Source: Undibacterium sp. (GTDB taxonomy: Bacteria > Pseudomonadota > Gammaproteobacteria > Burkholderiales > Burkholderiaceae_D). From it: a stretch of DNA of 64,000 nt. Numbering within the stretch: the first letter of the stretch is position 1; every line of letters starts with the position of its first letter. A model generated the notes under the pieces. The model did not search any database, was not told the DNA's origin, and was given only the letters and a program-made list of their open reading frames with translations. Positions 55,335-64,000 of the stretch are shown in pieces. The stretch lies in assembly GCF_030651495.1 (NCBI RefSeq), contig NZ_JAUSFI010000072.1, positions 1-64,000 on the forward strand, read 5' to 3'. The position numbers and the translations under genes were made by a program.

Positions 55335-56357
55335 TCAAGCCGCCATGCGTACGGTATTTCTTCCCGACTGTTTCGCCTCATACAGCATGGCATCTGCACG
55401 CTGAAACCATGCATCGCCGCTTTCGGCATGATTTCGCTGCGCGACGCCAATCGATACTGTCACCGGGTAATTGGCAATAAACTCCGTCTTCGCTACCAGC
55501 ATGCGCAGCTCTTCCGCGAGATGGCTGACAGTATCGACATTGACACCAACGGCGACGATGACAAACTCCTCGCCACCAAAGCGAAATAAACTATCAATCA
55601 CGCGAATTCTGGAACGTATCAGGTCACAAAACTTAATCAACACCTGATCACCGGCCGCATGCCCAAATTGATCATTGACGTTCTTAAAATAATCCAGATC
55701 CAATACAAACAAACAGGCGCTAACATCTGCATTATTCGGCTTATAAAGATCCGTCAACATATGGTCAAAAGCACGTCGATTGCCCACACCGGTAAGGAAA
55801 TCAATTTCAGCCTGATGATTCAATTCCAAATGTTGCAAGCTAGTGCGATGAGAAAATATATACGAAAACAGGTTAATCAACACCAGGGTCACGACCACAC
55901 TTAATAAATCCACCATCGGCATTTTCCCTATCAAAATAACAACAAGGGAAAATAAAGACGCCATGTTAATAACGAATGCTTCCCGTGCTTTGAGCATGAA
56001 AAAAGCAGCAATCATGGTCGGGTAGACCCAATACACGATGGATGAGCCTTTGACAGAAATCGAGGCGAGCATGCCTATCGAATAGAATATCGTGATGACA
56101 ATACTACCGAGACGCACTCTGCGGGTAACCCAGACAAAAGTCAGCACAGCAATCATCCCGGCCACAATCGCCATATCGACCGCCGCCAGCGCCCAATTGC
56201 GCTGCATCATCCGGATAATGCCGAAAGGAAGAATACTGGGAATACTCAGCCCACCGAGCAGCATTAAAATAATTTCTTCTGTCGAGCGTTTTGAGATGGC
56301 GTGTATGAGCTTCACATTAATTATGCCTTTGGTGTCGTGGCTATCCATTCTATGCAT
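55335..56357 (-). CDS. Membrane diguanylate cyclase (GGDEF)
   Basis: 340 residues. Six predicted TM helices in the first 170 residues (IILMLLGGLSIPSILPFG, VVVTLVLINLFSYIF) are followed by a GGDEF domain: DFLTGVGNRRAFD, LDLDYFKNVNDQFGHAAGDQVL and the active-site FRFGGEEFVIV. It is predicted to synthesise cyclic-di-GMP. No other domain is visible. It faces the PilJ-type gene tail to tail. Confidence 0.92.
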   Translation of the reverse strand: MHRMDSHDTKGIINVKLIHAISKRSTEEIILMLLGGLSIPSILPFGIIRMMQRNWALAAVDMAIVAGMIAVLTFVWVTRRVRLGSIVITIFYSIGMLASISVKGSSIVYWVYPTMIAAFFMLKAREAFVINMASLFSLVVILIGKMPMVDLLSVVVTLVLINLFSYIFSHRTSLQHLELNHQAEIDFLTGVGNRRAFDHMLTDLYKPNNADVSACLFVLDLDYFKNVNDQFGHAAGDQVLIKFCDLIRSRIRVIDSLFRFGGEEFVIVAVGVNVDTVSHLAEELRMLVAKTEFIANYPVTVSIGVAQRNHAESGDAWFQRADAMLYEAKQSGRNTVRMAA

Positions 56358-56668
56358 CGATAATTAAAGTGCTAACCCAGGTATCCCAGTCTCAGAATAC
56401 CCATCACGACGCAAAGAATAAACAACAAAAAATTATCCGTATTCCGTGAGTTTCAGATCTTAAAAATTAAATATAGATATAGATATAGAAATGGGATCGC
56501 CAGAAGTGTCTTTTAGTGTCTGCTCTCAAAACAATCAAACCATGCTTTCAGCTGATTGGAATCTCACAGATCTCTTAGGTACAGACTACTACAAAATATA
56601 TTGCTCACGGGAAAACTTTTTTAGTGGTGATTGCCTAAATCCCAAAAAACCACAGTATGAGGAACTTG

Positions 56669-56712
56669 AAATTGCGCGAGAAAGGCTGCTAATCAACTTT
56701 CTCGCGCAATTT
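56669..56712. terminator. Strong hairpin at the end of the small membrane protein gene
   Basis: AAATTGCGCGAGAAAG and CTTTCTCGCGCAATTT are perfect 16-bp arms around a 12-nt loop. It overlaps the stop codon of the leftward gene (56711-57154) and probably terminates it. The U-tract is short. Confidence 0.75.
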
Positions 56713-57154
56713 ATTTGACGACAGCGGGCGCAGACGCTGGAGCCGCTGGCTCAGCCTCATCGGTGTGAACAACCACACCAGGTGACAAAGAAATATCATT
56801 GGCAACAGTCACCTTGGTAACGTAATGACGTGTTTCACCAAAGCAAGTGGTTGGCAAGCCGACTTTCTCTTCATAATGCAAAGTGACTCGTCTGCCCATC
56901 ACCTTGGCGATCTCGGCTGCGACTACATCATCGTGTACGGTGAATAAAAACTTCTCTACCGTTGCGCTGCCAGGCAAAGAAACCAGTGCCAATTCACCTT
57001 CCCAAGTCTTACAGAGCCAGCCTTTATTCGACAATTTTTGAATCCAGCCAGCCCGCTCGCCCGATGAATAACTCCAGTTGAGTGCCCATGCAAAATACGC
57101 TGTCACCAGCAAGATAAGTACCAGTAAAGCAAGAAAAATTCTTTTGAAAGTCAT
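56711..57154 (-). CDS. Uncharacterised single-pass membrane or exported protein
   Basis: 147 residues: an N-terminal hydrophobic segment (FLALLVLILLVTAYFAWAL) acting as anchor or signal, then a soluble part with WLCKTWEGELALVSLPGSA and HYEEKVGLPTTCFGETRHYVTKV containing two cysteines that could form a disulfide. A Pro/Ala-rich C-terminal tail (EAEPAAPASAPAVVK). I do not recognise the family with confidence. An imperfect inverted repeat, TTGATAC...GTATCAA (57206-57224), lies about 50 bases upstream. Confidence 0.8.
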   Translation of the reverse strand: MTFKRIFLALLVLILLVTAYFAWALNWSYSSGERAGWIQKLSNKGWLCKTWEGELALVSLPGSATVEKFLFTVHDDVVAAEIAKVMGRRVTLHYEEKVGLPTTCFGETRHYVTKVTVANDISLSPGVVVHTDEAEPAAPASAPAVVK

Positions 57155-57438
57155 GTCAGGATTAGTTTCTTTAAGTTAAGTAAAGTTAAGTAAAAAGTAA
57201 ATAAGTTGATACCTAGTGTATCAATGAAGTGTATTGGATTCGATCAAACATGGTCAATCAATGATTTATTTCGTATGAAATCATGTGCTGACATATAAAA
57301 AAATACTCAATGCACAACAATGACAAGCTAATCAACGGCTGCAAAGCATGGGCTGGCTTGGCATGGATTTCTCGCTAAAATAGTTAACTGGCTTAGCTTA
57401 AATTAAACATTCACAGATGATTGACAGCCGCGCCAAAG
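57155..57438. other. AT-rich intergenic stretch
   Basis: No coding sequence supported. It includes the repeated GTTAAGTAAA runs near 57173-57200 and a 7-bp inverted repeat TTGATAC/GTATCAA at 57206-57224 that could be an operator for the leftward gene. Confidence 0.4.
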
Positions 57439-57467
57439 AAAAAACGAGCCACTCCGACCCGTTTTTT
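57439..57467 (-). terminator. Terminator of the DUF4136 gene
   Basis: AAAAAACGAGCC and GACCCGTTTTTT pair with wobble around ACTCC, flanked by A and T tracts, 22 bases past the DUF4136 stop. Confidence 0.8.
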
Positions 57468-57489
57468 CTATCGGAATATGGCTAGGCGA

Positions 57490-58107
57490 TTACTTTGACG
57501 GAGCCGGAATCGGATACCTGGCAAAGGCGGCAAGCACAGCCGTATTGATCGCTGCCGGTATGTTATTGAGATCCTTATCAGTAACACTACCTGTCACCAC
57601 CGCTTCCCACACCAGTTGCTTGCGAGCAGCGTCAACTACGTCAATATTCACCGTACCTTCTTTATAGTGAGAAACGATTGTCTCATCTGCATACAATGGC
57701 CATGCCGAGTAGATACCGGTACGATAACCATAATAGCCACCGCCCATGCCCATACCCATCCCGAAAGTCGGCCCTGGCCTGGTGGTGACACGGATTTTCT
57801 CATTCAGTTCGGCATTAAAATTGACCAATAACTGTGGCGCTGCGGTGACCAAACGCATACCGCGCGCTTCCATCTCGCGTTGCGTACCCGCCTTTAACTC
57901 TTGCGATACGATACTTTGGTAATCGCCGCGATCAGTACCCAGTGGGCTGACAAATGCAAAGGTTTTATATTGCGTGAAGTCGATCGAACGATCAAATGCG
58001 GTACGCACCTCAGGCGCGCTAGCGCAACCGCCCAAGACTAGCAATCCGCTTGCCAAAGCTAATGGCATTAGCAATAGCAGTAATTTATTTATCAGTTGAG
58101 ATTTCAT
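57490..58107 (-). CDS. DUF4136 family lipoprotein
   Basis: A 205-residue lipoprotein; the signal peptide ends in the lipobox VLGGC. The mature part has FDRSIDFTQYKTFAFVSPLG, a Gly/Tyr-rich patch (MGMGMGGGYYGYRTG) and a C-terminal IPAAINTAVLAAFARYP, all typical of DUF4136. Function unknown; membrane-anchored periplasmic. It has its own terminator. Confidence 0.88.
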   Translation of the reverse strand: MKSQLINKLLLLLMPLALASGLLVLGGCASAPEVRTAFDRSIDFTQYKTFAFVSPLGTDRGDYQSIVSQELKAGTQREMEARGMRLVTAAPQLLVNFNAELNEKIRVTTRPGPTFGMGMGMGGGYYGYRTGIYSAWPLYADETIVSHYKEGTVNIDVVDAARKQLVWEAVVTGSVTDKDLNNIPAAINTAVLAAFARYPIPAPSK

Positions 58108-58366
58108 ATCTATTTCGCTTTCTTTATTGGTTTAAAAATGAAACAAGGTTTGATCGGCGCATTCAACATCTTAAAATTCATCCTGATTCGATACCAAATA
58201 GATGCTAAATAGACGCTAAATAGATACCTGATTCAAAATACCCAGTCATAACCGCCATCTGCAGGGAGTCTGGCACTCAGGACTCTTGCTCACCAGCCCC
58301 GAGCATCTGGCGACCACCACTAAAGAGCATCAGGTATTGTTAAATTCTATACATCTTCTGATAAAT

Positions 58367-59032
58367 TTACCACATCGACATCAAGCTCGCGGCGCGTTGT
58401 GACAGCGCGTCGGCTGCGGCATTTTTATGACGCGGAATCCAGCGCAAGCTGACCTGGTGCAGTTGCGCCATCAAGTCTTGAACCCGGCTACGATGGGCAT
58501 ACAGACTGAGCGCGGCGGCGTCTTCAGATTGCATGGCATCGACGATCACGACCTGGCTGTCGCCATAGATGACCAACGGCGACGCTTGCAGCCGTAGCGC
58601 CATTTCTAGCACGGCAATCAAGGCGCAGTATTCGGCATCACTACTGCTGCCGTAGCCAGCATCCTGGCAAATTTCATGCTGCTCTCCATTCGGGTCTGTT
58701 AGCACCGCACCAATGCCGCAGCGGCCAGGATTGGGCCGCGCCGAACCGTCGAACCAGGCTACCCAGGCACCTTCTGGCACCTGGGTAGCAGTCAATTTTA
58801 AGGCGCGCGCATCTTGTCTGCTCTGGCGCAATCCCGCGCGCCGATTGGCGTCCGTCACACGTTGCGCCTGCCGGTCTTGCAGCAATTGGGCCAAGCCATC
58901 TGCGCCGGCGACTAATTCCAGCGTTTGCCGTAGCGCCTGCGCTTCGCTTAGCGATGCCTTGATCGCAAGACGCCGACTCGCGACCCGTTCGGCACGATAA
59001 GCAACAGCAATAAGTTGTTCAAATTCTGTCAT
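58367..59032 (-). CDS. RNase HI-like protein
   Basis: 221 residues. The C-terminal RNase H fold (about 85-221) carries the catalytic pattern: FDGSARPNPGRCGIGAVL (Asp), SSDAEYCALIAVLEMAL (Glu), IYGDSQVVIVDAM (Asp), and HKNAAADALSQRA (Asp). The N-terminal helical part (REALTLVAGADGLAQLLQ-like) is unassigned. It could remove RNA from hybrids, or be a diverged protein of the reverse-transcriptase-like RNase H family. Confidence 0.85.
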   Translation of the reverse strand: MTEFEQLIAVAYRAERVASRRLAIKASLSEAQALRQTLELVAGADGLAQLLQDRQAQRVTDANRRAGLRQSRQDARALKLTATQVPEGAWVAWFDGSARPNPGRCGIGAVLTDPNGEQHEICQDAGYGSSSDAEYCALIAVLEMALRLQASPLVIYGDSQVVIVDAMQSEDAAALSLYAHRSRVQDLMAQLHQVSLRWIPRHKNAAADALSQRAASLMSMW

Positions 59033-59380
59033 GGGCTATGTTGACTAGCGTCGATTGGCTGGGTTTATTTATCTTCGTTTCAGTATAAGCGCCGTGTGCG
59101 GTCACAGGCGAATTGATCGTTTCACGAAAATGTTCATCGCCTCCCTGCCAGCGTATCCGGCATGCCGCCTTTCAGAATCTCAAGATGAATCTGAATATTG
59201 ATTTTATGACTTATGTCAAAATATCAAGCGATATGCATCGATGCCAGCATGCACGCCATCTTCGTTACATTTAATTTTTCGCGCATAATATTTTCTTAAG
59301 CTTTGACTCGCAAAATGTCGATAAAGCAGCGCCTGATTTCATTTGGCCGCCTGCTTCGTTGCATCCGTCAAGGAGAAATC
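59033..59380. other. Intergenic region before the SHP operon
   Basis: About 350 bases with no supported gene. It contains the presumed promoter of the redox operon; I see no clear operator. The track's extension of the SHP gene to 59303 lacks an SD and is not used. Confidence 0.45.
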
Positions 59381-59758
59381 ATGAAAAAATATTTGTTTCC
59401 GTTAGTGTTGCTCAGTGCTAATGCCGCCTGGGCTGTCAGTCCGTCCGAGATGCTGCAGTCGTATGAGGCGTCTTCCGGCAAAGCTTCGGCCCAGCGTGGT
59501 GAACAGTTCTTTACCGGCAAGCATGGCAAGGACTGGAGTTGCGCCAGTTGCCATACCGCCACCCCGAACAAAACGACTGAACATATCGTTACCGGCAAAA
59601 GCATAGAGCCACTAGCGCCTGCCGCCAATGCCAAACGCTTCACCGACCTGGCCAAGTCAGAAAAATGGTTCAAACGCAACTGCAAGGATGTGCTATCCAG
59701 AGAATGTAGTGCGCAAGAAAAAGCCGATGTCATTGCCTGGTTGCTCACCATTAAATAG
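59381..59758 (+). CDS. SHP-type oxygen-binding cytochrome c (DUF1924)
   Basis: A 125-residue periplasmic cytochrome from ATG 59381, preceded by a perfect AAGGAG. The signal peptide is cleaved near WAVSPSE. One haem site CASCHT is visible; two more cysteines (NCKDVLSREC) are placed to form a disulfide near an Asn, as in the Rhodobacter sphaeroides haem protein SHP. It is first in a three-gene operon with a dihaem cytochrome c and a cytochrome b. Confidence 0.88.
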   Translation: MKKYLFPLVLLSANAAWAVSPSEMLQSYEASSGKASAQRGEQFFTGKHGKDWSCASCHTATPNKTTEHIVTGKSIEPLAPAANAKRFTDLAKSEKWFKRNCKDVLSRECSAQEKADVIAWLLTIK

Positions 59759-59767
59759 GGGTCTATC

Positions 59768-60247
59768 ATGAAAAAACCATACAGCCGATTCATCGCAGGC
59801 GCAGTCGTATGCGCAGGTATGACGCTGGCATCCGCTCTGGCAATGGCCGACCATATCGGCATGCCCGGCAATATGCCGAAATCCTATGCAGCCGAATGTG
59901 CCAGCTGCCATACGCAGTATGCCCCCGGCCTGCTTCCCGCCAAATCCTGGCACAGCATCATGAATTCGCTCGATAAACACTATGGCAGCGATGCCAGTAT
60001 CGATGCCAAATCGGTCAGCGAAATTTCTGCCTGGCTGGCAACGAATGCCGCCAGCTCGCGCAAATTTGCCGAGGCCCCACCAGACAACCGTATCACTAGC
60101 AGCGCCTGGTTTACCCGCAAGCATAGCGAAATCAAAAAAGAAACCTGGTCGCGTGCCGCCATCAAAAGCCGCTCCAACTGTATGGCTTGCCATCAACAAG
60201 CCGCCAAGGGTGATTTCGATGAAGACAGTGTCAGGATTCCACGATGA
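59768..60247 (+). CDS. Dihaem cytochrome c (DHC-like)
   Basis: A 159-residue exported protein with a signal peptide (cleavage near LAMAD) and two haem-binding motifs, CASCHTQ (about 45) and CMACHQQ (about 139). This matches the DHC that is encoded next to SHP and passes electrons to it. It begins 9 bases after the SHP gene and overlaps the cytochrome b gene by 4 bases. Confidence 0.9.
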   Translation: MKKPYSRFIAGAVVCAGMTLASALAMADHIGMPGNMPKSYAAECASCHTQYAPGLLPAKSWHSIMNSLDKHYGSDASIDAKSVSEISAWLATNAASSRKFAEAPPDNRITSSAWFTRKHSEIKKETWSRAAIKSRSNCMACHQQAAKGDFDEDSVRIPR

Positions 60248-60882
60248 ACACGCCAAATACACCAAATACACCAAATACCCCAGCGGGACTGGTCTGGGAT
60301 CTGCCCGTCAGGATTTTTCACTGGTCGCTCGCGCTCTGCTTTGCGGGTGCCTGGCTGACTGCCGAGAGCGAATACTGGAAACTATGGCATGTCAGCTTCG
60401 GCTATTCGATGGCGCTGCTGGTCGGCTTTCGGCTGGTCTGGGGCGTAGTTGGCACCCGCTATGCGCGGTTTAGTCAATTTGTAAAGGGCCCTGCTGCACT
60501 AAAAAAATATTTCCTGTCGTATTTGCATGGCGCGCCTGAGCATCATACCGGCCACAATCCAGCCGGTGCATGGGCTATTCTGGCGATCCTGCTGACGGTC
60601 ATGATGACGGTGGCAACTGGCTACGCCAGCTACGAAGAAATCGGCGGGGATATCCTGTCCGAGATTCACGAGGCAATGGCAAGTATCTTGATGGGCATCG
60701 TCGTGATTCACATTGCCGCAGTCATACTGACCAGTGTGCTACATCACGAAAATCTGGTACGCGCCATGTTCACGGGAAAAAAAATCATCGCGCCCGGCGA
60801 GGCAATCAGGCGTTCCTGGAGCATCATTGCGCTGCTGCTGTTAGGTGCACTGGCTGGCGTCTGGTGGCTGATGTTCCGCTAA
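60244..60882 (+). CDS. Cytochrome b561-family membrane protein
   Basis: A 212-residue integral membrane cytochrome b. After a short NTP repeat at the N-terminus (NTPNTPNTPNTP from a 9-bp tandem repeat), LPVRIFHWSLALCFAG gives the first haem-ligand His. HHTGHNPAGAWAILAILLTVMMTVATG and IHEAMASILMGIVVIHIAAVI follow. Probably accepts electrons from quinol and passes them to DHC and SHP. ATGA overlap with the dihaem cytochrome gene. Confidence 0.92.
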   Translation: MNTPNTPNTPNTPAGLVWDLPVRIFHWSLALCFAGAWLTAESEYWKLWHVSFGYSMALLVGFRLVWGVVGTRYARFSQFVKGPAALKKYFLSYLHGAPEHHTGHNPAGAWAILAILLTVMMTVATGYASYEEIGGDILSEIHEAMASILMGIVVIHIAAVILTSVLHHENLVRAMFTGKKIIAPGEAIRRSWSIIALLLLGALAGVWWLMFR

Positions 60883-61111
60883 GGGCTGGCGCCAGCATTG
60901 TCTTGATTAGCGACTGATCTCAGGTGAGAAGACATCATGGACCTTCGCTATTTGCCAAGTTTGAATTATTTCTGGAAAATCGGGTCATATAAAAGCGGCC
61001 TGCTTTTTCTGCTCAATCCGATTCAAGTTAATCGTCAAGTTTTCCTTGCTGCCGACAAGAGTGAAAAATATTGTTGTACTATCCACACTCATTTTTAGAT
61101 TAGGCGAACCA

Positions 61112-63940
61112 ATGACGAACCCTTTGCTGCGAAAAAAAACGCTTGCCAGCACGCTCTTGCTGACGTTCGTGACGTGCTTCTGGTCTGCGCAAGCGGCGAT
61201 CAATTTGGCCGATCCGATACCGGTCGGCCCACAAGTCAAAGTCGGCAAACTGGCCAATGGCCTGAGCTATTACATCCATCAAAACAGCAAACCAGAGAAA
61301 AGAGTCGAGTTGCGTCTGGTAGTGAAGGTCGGCTCTGTGATGGAAGATGACGATCAGCAAGGTCTGGCGCACTTTACCGAACACATGGCCTTCAATGGCT
61401 CACGTCATTTTAAAAAGCACGAACTAATTTCCTACCTGCAATCGATAGGCGTGAAATTTGGCGCCGACCTGAATGCTTACACCAGCTTTGACGAAACCGT
61501 CTACATCTTGCCGATACCGACCGACAAGCCAGAAAACCTTGAAACCGGTTTTCAGGTACTGGAAGATTGGGCGCAAGGAATAGAAATGAAAGACGCCGAT
61601 ATCGATAAGGAGCGTGACATTATTCTGGAAGAGGCACGCTTGGGTAAAGGCGCGAGCGACCGCATGAACAAAGTGCTGCTACCGGCGTTATTTAACGGCT
61701 CCCAATACGCCGAGCGCTTACCGATCGGCAAGGAAACCATCCTCAAGAACTTTCATTATGACGCCCTCAAACGCTTTTATACCGACTGGTACCGCCCCGA
61801 CCTGATGGCCGTGGTGGTAGTCGGTGACGTAGCACCGGCGCAGGCTGAAAAAATGATCCAGGCACATTTCTCACAACTGAAAAACCCGGTTCAAGAACGA
61901 GCGCGTGACTACACCAAGATTGCCACACGCACCGCATCAAGCGGCTTAGTCATCACCGATAAAGAAGCCACCAAGAATACCCTGATCATTCACTATCCCA
62001 TCCACGCAACGGAACCAAAGACAATATTGGCCGATTACCGTCAAGATATGATCAAAAACCTGAGCACGGCGATGCTGGGGCAGCGCATGCAAGAACTCAC
62101 CCAACAAGCTAATCCACCGTTCCTGGGCGCTGCCAGTTCACAAGGAAAAATAGCCCCGGGTTACGAATTATTCAGCTCTTTCGCGATGCTGGGGCGCGGC
62201 GGCGTCGCTCCTGCCATGAACGCTGTAGTGCAAGAAAATGAACGGGCACGCCAACTCGGCTTCAGCGTCGATGAACTTGAGCGCAGCAAGAAAAACATGT
62301 TACGCAGCACTGAACGCGGCTATAGCGAACGCGACAAAACCAATTCGGACAGCTATGCAGCCGAGTACATTCGCAATTTCCTGGTACATGAAGAGATCCC
62401 GGGCATCGTGAACGAATATGCCTATGTCACTGAACTGCTGCCGGGCATCACGTTAGCCGAGGTGAACTCTTACGCGCAGCAGAATATTCCAAACAGTAGC
62501 CAAAAACTAGTGGTCTACATGGGATCAAGTAAGCACGATGAGCTTACCCCATCAAGTACGCAACTAGTGGCGCTTGTCAACACGGCCGAAAAAGCGCCAG
62601 TGCTGGCCAGAGAGGAAAAAACGCTCGCCACCAGCCTGATGACACAGCCTCCCAAAGCGGGCCGCATCGTATCTGAAACACAAAATAAGGAACTGGGTCT
62701 TTTTGAACTGACACTCTCGAACGGTATCAAGGTCATCCTTAAACCTACCGATTTCAAAAATGATGAGGTACTCATCAGCGCCACACGTTTTGGCGGTCAG
62801 TCTCGTTTTGATGATGCAGACATGTTTAATGCACGTTACGCTAACACGGTCGTTGGGGTGATGGGCTTGAAAACGTTCACCCCCATCGATGTGCAAAAAA
62901 TTCTGGCGGGAAAAACACTAGGCTTGCAAATGAGCATGGGCAATTATACCGAGCAGGTTAACGGCAATGCAGGCAGCGCCGATATAGAAGCGATGTTCCA
63001 GGTACTCTACCTGCGTCTGGCGAGTCCGCGCAAAGATGAGGCCTTGTACCAAGCCTTCATCAGCAACGCACAAGAACAGACAAAAAATACCATGGCGAGC
63101 CCAGAATCGGTCTTTAACGACGTAGTGCAAACCACCCTATATAACCATCATCCACGTCTGGGGCGGGCCCCCAAGCCGGAAGATTTTAGCCAGATCAATC
63201 TGGCGCGCAGCATGGCGATTTACGATGAACGTTTCAATAGTGCCAAGGATCTGACTTTCATCATTGTGGGGAGCTTTGATCCAGACAAGATCAAACCGCT
63301 GATCGCGACCTATCTGGCCAGCCTGCCAACACCAGACATCATCAGCGAATACAAGGATCTGGGCATGCGTCCGGTGGCCGGTGTAGTGAAAAAAGAAGTC
63401 CGCAGTGGCTCCGAGCAAAAGAGCCTGGTCTCACTCAATTTCACTGGCGCGGCGACCTATTCGACAGAAGAGCATCTGCGTTTTGCTGCACTGATCGAAG
63501 TAATGAATCTTAAAATCACCGACGTTTTGCGCGAGAAGCTGACCTTGATCTATGGCGGCGGCATGAACGGATCGTTCGACCGGATTCCGTACGCCAATTA
63601 CCATATCGGCGTCAGCCTGCCATGCGGCCCGGACAATGTAGACAAAGTGATCGCTGCCACCTTCGGCGAAATAGAAAAAATCAAGAATGAAGGACCGCAA
63701 CAGGCGGATCTGGATAAGGTCAAACAAAACTGGATTAAGGCGCGCCAGATAGCGATGCGCACTAACGGCCATTGGCTAGGATCGCTGCAGGACGCGACTT
63801 TGTACGGCACCGATCCAGCCATCATCTTGAGCTACGAAAAGCGCATCAACGCCATTACCCTGGACGAGATTAAGGACGCGGCCAAGCGTTACTTCAATAT
63901 GGAAAATTATGTACAGGTGGTGCTGTATCCAGAGAAGTAA
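61112..63940 (+). CDS. M16 family zinc peptidase (pitrilysin-like), exported
   Basis: About 942 residues from ATG 61112, where a signal peptide ends near AQAAINL. The inverted zinc motif is HFTEH (in GLAHFTEHMAFNGS), and the third ligand lies in DIILEEARLG. Two M16 halves: the active N-terminal one and an inactive C-terminal one starting near ISATRFGGQSRFD. It probably degrades peptides in the periplasm or at the outer membrane. The track's earlier start (61046) lacks a signal peptide. Nothing recognisable lies to its right up to 64000. Confidence 0.93.
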   Translation: MTNPLLRKKTLASTLLLTFVTCFWSAQAAINLADPIPVGPQVKVGKLANGLSYYIHQNSKPEKRVELRLVVKVGSVMEDDDQQGLAHFTEHMAFNGSRHFKKHELISYLQSIGVKFGADLNAYTSFDETVYILPIPTDKPENLETGFQVLEDWAQGIEMKDADIDKERDIILEEARLGKGASDRMNKVLLPALFNGSQYAERLPIGKETILKNFHYDALKRFYTDWYRPDLMAVVVVGDVAPAQAEKMIQAHFSQLKNPVQERARDYTKIATRTASSGLVITDKEATKNTLIIHYPIHATEPKTILADYRQDMIKNLSTAMLGQRMQELTQQANPPFLGAASSQGKIAPGYELFSSFAMLGRGGVAPAMNAVVQENERARQLGFSVDELERSKKNMLRSTERGYSERDKTNSDSYAAEYIRNFLVHEEIPGIVNEYAYVTELLPGITLAEVNSYAQQNIPNSSQKLVVYMGSSKHDELTPSSTQLVALVNTAEKAPVLAREEKTLATSLMTQPPKAGRIVSETQNKELGLFELTLSNGIKVILKPTDFKNDEVLISATRFGGQSRFDDADMFNARYANTVVGVMGLKTFTPIDVQKILAGKTLGLQMSMGNYTEQVNGNAGSADIEAMFQVLYLRLASPRKDEALYQAFISNAQEQTKNTMASPESVFNDVVQTTLYNHHPRLGRAPKPEDFSQINLARSMAIYDERFNSAKDLTFIIVGSFDPDKIKPLIATYLASLPTPDIISEYKDLGMRPVAGVVKKEVRSGSEQKSLVSLNFTGAATYSTEEHLRFAALIEVMNLKITDVLREKLTLIYGGGMNGSFDRIPYANYHIGVSLPCGPDNVDKVIAATFGEIEKIKNEGPQQADLDKVKQNWIKARQIAMRTNGHWLGSLQDATLYGTDPAIILSYEKRINAITLDEIKDAAKRYFNMENYVQVVLYPEK

Positions 63941-64000
63941 TCTGACAACGCACTGTACATTCTATCTGCGGTCGCCACGTTCGGATAACTGCATTGTTAG

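Noticed and set aside
56491-56718. 75-codon ORF beside the small membrane protein gene
   Set aside because: It has no Shine-Dalgarno, starts after an ATATAG tandem run, and its last 16 codons read through the perfect terminator hairpin. It has no recognisable domain. Kept out of the feature list.
1-64000. tRNA, rRNA, CRISPR arrays, prophage or complete insertion sequences
   Set aside because: I searched by eye for tRNA-like cloverleaf ends, regularly spaced repeats and transposase or integrase motifs and found none I could support.

Overview
The window looks like chromosomal DNA of a betaproteobacterium, most likely Burkholderiales/Oxalobacteraceae near Undibacterium. This placement is an inference from protein character (ClpA/ClpS, ParE/ParC, Icd, the hut operon, the SHP/DHC/cytochrome b561 set) and moderate GC; no database search was run. 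Nearly all of the window is packed with genes. I found no rRNA, tRNA, CRISPR array or complete insertion sequence.

Layout. 1-5.7 kb: the start of an unrecognised gene at the left edge, the clpS-clpA adaptor/unfoldase pair, a cold-shock protein, and a Cache-domain histidine kinase with its NarL-type regulator. 5.8-11 kb: a sugar-nucleotide cluster (wecB, a collapsed nucleotide-sugar dehydrogenase remnant, galE, an NDP-sugar pyrophosphorylase, manC) for surface polysaccharide precursors. 11-16.7 kb: icd, an RluE-type pseudouridine synthase, a DUF192 protein, rpsT, a dead GNAT acetyltransferase gene and a CoxE-like VWA protein. 16.9-23.5 kb: parE, parC, then a response regulator paired with an Hpt-REC-REC-GGDEF protein. 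23.7-27.4 kb: a giant AsmA-like DUF748 protein. 27.5-35.7 kb: histidine utilisation (hutU-hutH-hutD-hutI with a perfect palindromic HutC-type operator in front of hutU, a divergent Aer-like chemoreceptor, and hutC). 35.8-37.8 kb: an XRE regulator, a thioesterase and a DUF2242 lipoprotein.

37.9-40.8 kb holds the most notable locus. Three co-directional genes encode a short precursor-like peptide of the Os1348/SonA type, a periplasmic-TPR/GGDEF diguanylate cyclase, and a SonM-like tetrapyrrole-methylase-fold enzyme. Together they look like a split borosin (backbone alpha-N-methylated RiPP) system with a cyclic-di-GMP enzyme encoded between precursor and methyltransferase.

40.9-49 kb: a small conserved-looking protein, an M14 carboxypeptidase, DUF3820, a TAXI-family binding protein, a CinA-like protein, and a four-gene operon (beta-propeller, polysaccharide deacetylase, sterol desaturase-like, EI24). 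49-54 kb: FKBP isomerase, oligoribonuclease, M48 protease, pterin dehydratase, RsgA and DUF2189. 54-64 kb: a Tat-exported tandem PilJ-type protein, a membrane GGDEF protein, small envelope proteins, an RNase HI-like protein, the SHP/DHC/cytochrome b561 redox operon, and an M16 peptidase.

Several dispersed repeat families lie between genes. Four ~60-bp palindromes with a CATGCGGGTT core all sit between co-directional genes. A ~90-bp element ending in TATACTGGGGTGG occurs twice, plus one short copy. One ~115-bp element has MITE-like terminal inverted repeats.
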